DNA of 6,553 nt from an uncultured beta proteobacterium (GTDB lineage Bacteria; Pseudomonadota; Gammaproteobacteria; Burkholderiales; Burkholderiaceae_C). The notes below the pieces were generated by a model, which saw only the letters and a list, made by a program, of their open reading frames with translations, searched no databases and was not told the DNA's origin. Shown here piece after piece: positions 5,614 to 6,553 of this stretch. Made by a program: the position numbers and the translations under genes. How positions within the stretch are numbered: the first letter of the stretch is position 1; every line of letters begins with the position of its first letter. The stretch covers positions 1 through 6,553 of the forward strand of contig CAIYNH010000208.1 in the NCBI GenBank assembly GCA_903927495.1. Reading direction: 5' to 3'.

Positions 5614-6553
5614 CTAATTGCCCGAGACAGCGATACCTTTGAATTCGCCGGTGGCAATGCGTTTTTGCCATTCCTGCGGACCGGTGATATGGGCGCTGGT
5701 GCCGCCAGAGTCAACCGCTACGGTCACGGGCATGTCGACAACATCAAATTCATAAATGGCTTCCATGCCAAGGTCGGCAAAACCTAGAACTTTAGCTGTT
5801 TTGATTGCTTTGGAGACCAAGTACGCTGCACCACCAACGGCCATCAGGTAAGCACTCTGGTGCTTCTTTATGGCCTCAATGGCAACTGGGCCGCGTTCTG
5901 CCTTGCCAACCATGGCAATCAGGCCGGTTTGACTGAGCATCATCTCGGTAAATCCATCCATACGGGTGGCAGTAGTCGGGCCAGCCGGGCCTACAGCCTC
6001 ATCGCCTACAGGATCAACCGGACCTACGTAATAGATGACCCGGTTGGTGAAGTCCACTGGGAGAGGTTCGCCTTTGGCCAGCATGTCTTTGATACGCTTG
6101 TGAGCAGCATCACGGCCAGTTAGCATTTTGCCGTTCAGCAAGAGTGTGTCGCCCGGTTTCCAACTTGCCACCTCGTCTTTGGTCAGGGTGTTGAGGTTAA
6201 CCTTTTTGCTCTTCACGTAGTCGGGTGTCCAGGCCACATCGGGCCAGGTGTCGAGCGAGGGTGGGGTCAGATACACCGGGCCACTACCGTCCATTACAAA
6301 ATGTGCGTGGCGCGTAGCCGCGCAGTTAGGGATCATGGCCACTGGCTTACTGGCAGCGTGGGTTGGGTACATCTTGATTTTGATGTCAAGCACGGTGGTC
6401 AGGCCACCCAGCCCTTGAGCACCGATGCCCAAGGCGTTGACTTTATCAAACAACTCCAGGCGTAACTCTTCGACTTTGGTCAACACAGCACCGCTGCTGG
6501 ATTTGGCCTGTAACTCGTACATATCAAGGTGATCCATCAGGCTTTCTTTGGCC
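5614..6553 (-). CDS. Class I fumarate hydratase ([4Fe-4S]), C-terminal part, runs off the right edge
   Basis: Class I fumarases use a [4Fe-4S] cluster to interconvert fumarate and malate in the TCA cycle and are oxidant-sensitive. About 312 C-terminal residues of a protein usually near 500 are visible; the frame is open to the edge (AKESLMDHLDM), so the N-terminus and two of the three cluster cysteines lie outside. Visible marks are GIGAQGLGGLTT, then the likely third cluster ligand in NCAATRHAHF (Cys codon 6322-6324) and DGSGPVYLTPPSLD. The beta-type domain follows: GDTLLLNGKMLTGRDAAHKR, IYYVGPVDP, GPAGPTTATRMD and FADLGMEAIYEFDV. Both domains are fused in one chain, unlike split archaeal or TtdA/TtdB-type enzymes. 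NCAATRH differs from the E. coli FumA sequence at this point and matches the branch common in betaproteobacteria and kinetoplastids. The symbol is left blank because fumA/fumB naming is not secure. Confidence 0.94.
   Translation of the reverse strand, partial: AKESLMDHLDMYELQAKSSSGAVLTKVEELRLELFDKVNALGIGAQGLGGLTTVLDIKIKMYPTHAASKPVAMIPNCAATRHAHFVMDGSGPVYLTPPSLDTWPDVAWTPDYVKSKKVNLNTLTKDEVASWKPGDTLLLNGKMLTGRDAAHKRIKDMLAKGEPLPVDFTNRVIYYVGPVDPVGDEAVGPAGPTTATRMDGFTEMMLSQTGLIAMVGKAERGPVAIEAIKKHQSAYLMAVGGAAYLVSKAIKTAKVLGFADLGMEAIYEFDVVDMPVTVAVDSGGTSAHITGPQEWQKRIATGEFKGIAVSGN

Noticed and set aside
1..6553. CRISPR array, tRNA/rRNA genes, complete insertion sequence, phage or defence cassette
   Set aside because: No regularly spaced repeats, cloverleaf, transposase or integrase motifs were seen. 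The recognisable genes are ordinary metabolic or stress genes.

Overview
The window looks like chromosomal DNA of a betaproteobacterium, most likely order Burkholderiales and perhaps Comamonadaceae-like. The best evidence is the fused N-acetylglutamate synthase ArgA with its typical N-terminus, a YggX-type Fe(II)-trafficking protein, a two-domain class I fumarase of the 'NCAATRH' branch, and a class I PPK2. By eye, base composition is close to half G+C, low for the order, which would fit a freshwater lineage. That is an inference from reading, not a search.

Layout from left to right. Positions 53-799 (-) hold a free-standing, strongly altered relative of the MnmC N-terminal methyltransferase domain. 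Its start overlaps yggX (765-1037, -). An 85-bp divergent gap follows. A plus-strand pair comes next: an unrecognised 76-residue four-cysteine protein (1123-1353) and dsbB (1357-1878), three bases apart. dsbB converges on a minus-strand group: ppk2 (1886-3073), an orphan ParA/MinD-like ATPase (3179-3880) and argA (3974-5323). A 290-bp gap (5324-5613) carries the argA promoter and an inverted repeat. The right edge is the 3' part of a class I fumarase gene (5614 to the edge, -).

The genes do not form one pathway. ArgA starts arginine biosynthesis, fumarase works in the TCA cycle, DsbB reoxidises the periplasmic disulfide machinery, YggX protects iron-sulfur enzymes (class I fumarase is such an enzyme), and PPK2 links polyphosphate to nucleotide pools. 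argA, the ATPase gene and ppk2 share a strand with 93-105 bp gaps and could be partly co-transcribed, but each of the last two has its own good Shine-Dalgarno sequence. The gap before ppk2 also contains two inverted repeats.

No tRNA, rRNA, CRISPR array, complete insertion sequence or integrase was seen. I did not find a clear new multi-gene system. The best leads are the MnmC-like protein that has lost its SAM and catalytic motifs, the orphan ParA-like ATPase next to argA, a terminator-like hairpin with a T-run inside the start of dsbB, and an apparently leaderless start for the small cysteine protein.
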